From assembly GCA_029781075.1 (NCBI GenBank), contig JAKOXJ010000070.1:1-13192 (forward strand): a stretch of 13,192 bases of DNA, read 5' to 3'. The notes under the pieces are model-generated. The model was not told where the DNA came from, did not search any database, and saw only the letters and a list, made by a program, of their open reading frames with translations. Below are positions 12,080 to 13,192 of this stretch, piece after piece (the stretch's first letter is position 1; every line of letters begins with the position of its first letter). Made by a program: the position numbers and the translations under genes. The stretch comes from a bacterium. Lineage in GTDB: Bacteria > Patescibacteriota > Saccharimonadia > Saccharimonadales > HK-STAS-PATE-42.

Positions 12080-12694
12080 TTATTCGTCTTTTTGGTTAGA
12101 GGAACGGATGAGGGTTACTGCCGATAGGACTAGAAGGACTACGATTGCGACGATGACCCATCGGCGGGAGGCTTTTTTGTCATCCTGCTTTTCTTCCTGG
12201 TCATTCTTTGAGGCTTCGTCTTTTGCCTTTTGCGCGGCAGTCTTTGCGGCTACTTCAGAAACTGTGTCTCGGACTTTGTCCTTTAACTCTCCGTTAGTAA
12301 TACTCCCTTTGTCTGCATAGACTTGCCAGCGTCCTTTTGCGGAGTCGTCTAGACTTGCCGCTTGGTCAGCATACTTCTGGACTGAGTCTTTAGAGACCAG
12401 AACTTCTTGCCCAACGTATATTTGTGGGGATCCGGCCGCCTGTGTAACCCAGGTTTCGGCAGCGGTTACTTGAGCGGCGTTTAGATCTACATCTTCAGTG
12501 TCCAGATCATAGCGAATAATACTGGCGCGGGCTAGCTCGGTATAGCTATCTCCCGGCTGGGCAGTATATACATAGTTAGCTTCAGTTTCTGCTTGAGAGG
12601 CTGCGGAAGTCTTTGTCTGTGAAACTAAACTTAAAGTCAGTAGAGACAACCCAAAGGCTAAGCTTAAGAAGAGTGATTTTTTAAGAAATTTCAT
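12080..12694 (-). CDS. LysM-like envelope protein with C-terminal membrane anchor
   Basis: A 204-residue exported protein. Residues 1-32 form a signal peptide (MKFLKK, long hydrophobic core, cleavage probably in TSA-ASQ). Residues 41-100 resemble a LysM-type peptidoglycan-binding module: YVYTAQPGDSYTELAR at the start matches the Y-x-V-x-x-G-D-S/T-L-x-x-I-A pattern, and IYVGQEVLV near the end matches the I-x-x-G-Q-x-L-x-I pattern. The segment between them is longer than in a standard LysM. A charged Ala/Lys/Glu/Asp helix (about 135-177) and a C-terminal membrane span (179-196) follow, with a short polar tail. The protein would therefore be tethered to the membrane while its N-terminal module faces the wall. 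It has a good ribosome-binding site (AGAGGT, 7 nt before the ATG). The gene stands alone, with the helicase promoter just beyond its stop and tig divergent. The LysM assignment is tentative; export and anchoring are clear. Confidence 0.7.
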   Translation of the reverse strand: MKFLKKSLFLSLAFGLSLLTLSLVSQTKTSAASQAETEANYVYTAQPGDSYTELARASIIRYDLDTEDVDLNAAQVTAAETWVTQAAGSPQIYVGQEVLVSKDSVQKYADQAASLDDSAKGRWQVYADKGSITNGELKDKVRDTVSEVAAKTAAQKAKDEASKNDQEEKQDDKKASRRWVIVAIVVLLVLSAVTLIRSSNQKDE

Positions 12695-12742
12695 GGTGTT
12701 ACCTCTTTAATAGATTTATGTGAGATCAGATAGCCCACCACG
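12692..12742 (-). promoter_or_regulatory. Possible start-codon-sequestering hairpin in the LysM-like gene leader
   Basis: In the mRNA, CGTGGTG (12736-12742) can pair with CACCATG (12692-12698), which includes the start codon: 7 pairs, one of them G-U. Inside it, ATCTC can pair with GAGGT of the ribosome-binding site (5 pairs, one G-U). The pairing is plausible but short, and may be chance. Confidence 0.22.
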
Positions 12743-12777
12743 ATCGTCTCGACTTTTTGTACTTTTTGGTAGTTTTA

Positions 12778-12806
12778 ATTCTGCACTCCCTTAAGCTTAA
12801 GTTCAA
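12778..12806 (-). promoter_or_regulatory. Candidate promoter of the LysM-like gene
   Basis: On the minus strand, TTGAAC (12801-12806) and CAGAAT (12778-12783) are separated by exactly 17 bp. The spacer contains the 12-bp palindrome CTTAAGCTTAAG (12790-12801). The leader would be about 77 nt. The match to consensus is moderate. Confidence 0.35.
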
Positions 12807-12871
12807 TGAGATATGTATCTTTGTGGTAAAAGTCACTATCGTGCTTATGCATGATCCGGCTCTAACAGCTA

Positions 12872-12880
12872 TGCTAGAAT
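12872..12880 (+). promoter_or_regulatory. Extended -10 promoter of trigger factor gene
   Basis: TGCTAGAAT ends 10 nt before the tig ATG at 12891. A start of transcription about 7 nt downstream would leave a 3-4 nt leader without any Shine-Dalgarno sequence. No good -35 is visible at 16-18 bp. A second TGGTAAAA core lies at 12825-12831, but its -10 lacks the final T. Confidence 0.5.
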
Positions 12881-12890
12881 AGAAAGTCTT

Positions 12891-13192
12891 ATGAAACTTA
12901 CAATAAACTACGACAAAAACAGTTCTATCAAATTTAAGGTTGTTGCAGAGCTTGACTCTAAAGACCTTACTAAACAAAAGAATCGGGCAGTAAAAAAGCT
13001 TGGTAAAGGAATTAAGGTACCAGGATTTAGGGCAGGGACAGCGCCGGCTAAGTTGATTGAAGAAAGACTGGATGAGAACCAGGTTAGAAATGAGATAGCT
13101 AGTGGCTGTATTGATGCAGCATTTGCTGGGGCGATTAAAGAATTCAAGCTAGATATAATTGGTACTCCAAAATTGGAGATTAAAGAACTTGT
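12891..13192 (+). CDS. tig: Trigger factor, N-terminal ribosome-binding domain, runs off window
   Basis: First 100 codons of trigger factor, the ribosome-associated chaperone that meets nascent chains at the exit tunnel next to L23. The reading frame starts at ATG 12891 and is open to the right edge. The diagnostic signature is VPGFRAGTAPAKLIEERL (43-60), equivalent to the GFRKGxxP loop that contacts L23; the preceding KQKNRAVKKLGKGIKVPGF and the following QVRNEIASGCIDAAF also fit the domain. In the E. coli protein the contact residues are F44-R45-K46. Here Phe and Arg are kept (F46, R47) but the following Lys is Ala48. The gene is divergent from the LysM-like gene and has an extended -10 only 10 nt upstream, so its transcript is probably almost leaderless. 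The PPIase and C-terminal domains lie outside the window, so their presence cannot be judged. Confidence 0.93.
   Translation, partial: MKLTINYDKNSSIKFKVVAELDSKDLTKQKNRAVKKLGKGIKVPGFRAGTAPAKLIEERLDENQVRNEIASGCIDAAFAGAIKEFKLDIIGTPKLEIKEL

Noticed and set aside
12790..12801. 12-bp palindrome CTTAAGCTTAAG as a specific operator
   Set aside because: Made of simple AT-rich restriction-like half-sites, with similar TTAAG sequences common in the window. It falls in a promoter spacer but is too weak to call separately.
1..13192. CRISPR array, tRNA or rRNA genes, insertion sequences or prophage
   Set aside because: No spaced direct repeats, no tRNA-like cloverleaf in any gap, no transposase or integrase reading frame and no terminal repeats were seen.

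Overview
The window looks like a chromosomal segment of a Patescibacteria/CPR bacterium, most likely of the Saccharibacteria (TM7) type. The reasons are: standard genetic code; very tight gene packing; two small surface proteins ending in an unusual 'PKTG' sorting signal rather than LPXTG; a membrane sortase with a long cytoplasmic N-terminal part; a stand-alone CTP-type polyprenol kinase; and divergent but complete core genes (RpoB, RpoC, RecX, trigger factor, DEAD-box helicase). The taxonomic call is inference from these features, not a database match. There is no sign of phage, insertion sequence, CRISPR, tRNA or rRNA.

Layout. 1-394 (-) is the start of rpoC. 438-3899 (-) is rpoB, preceded by a leader of about 200 nt that contains hairpins. 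4169-5008 (-) is a sortase-anchored surface protein. 5155-5763 (+) is a polyprenol/dolichol-kinase-like membrane enzyme, convergent with recX (5760-6371, -). 6443-7714 (+) is a cysteine-free cytosolic protein of unknown function, convergent with a second sortase-anchored protein (7718-8536, -). 8706-9875 (+) is the sortase, followed by a two-TM protein (9912-10574, +). 10578-11897 (-) is a DEAD-box RNA helicase, convergent with the two-TM gene. 12080-12694 (-) is a LysM-like C-terminally anchored envelope protein. 12891-13192 (+) is the start of tig (trigger factor). No gene-free stretch exceeds 300 bases; the longest (3900-4168) is the rpoB leader and promoter region.

How the genes work together. 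The RpoB/RpoC pair is the transcription core. The surface protein at 7718-8536, a 20-bp-arm inverted repeat, the divergent sortase and the two-TM protein form a compact surface-display module, and the second PKTG protein at 4169-5008 is a likely further substrate. The helicase, trigger factor and RecX are housekeeping.

Most notable sequence signals: (1) the N-terminal zinc ribbon of RpoC keeps its length but has lost all four cysteines; (2) RpoB has substitutions at several rifampicin-contact positions and an acidic C-terminal tail of about 83 residues; (3) the sortase carries a period-4 aromatic repeat on its predicted cytoplasmic side; (4) the helicase mRNA leader can fold into a nested hairpin that hides its own Shine-Dalgarno sequence; (5) nearly every gene is preceded by an extended -10 element (TGnTAnnnT), in several cases so close to the start codon that the mRNA would be leaderless or nearly so; (6) three successive convergent gene pairs end within 4 nt of each other, leaving no room for terminators.
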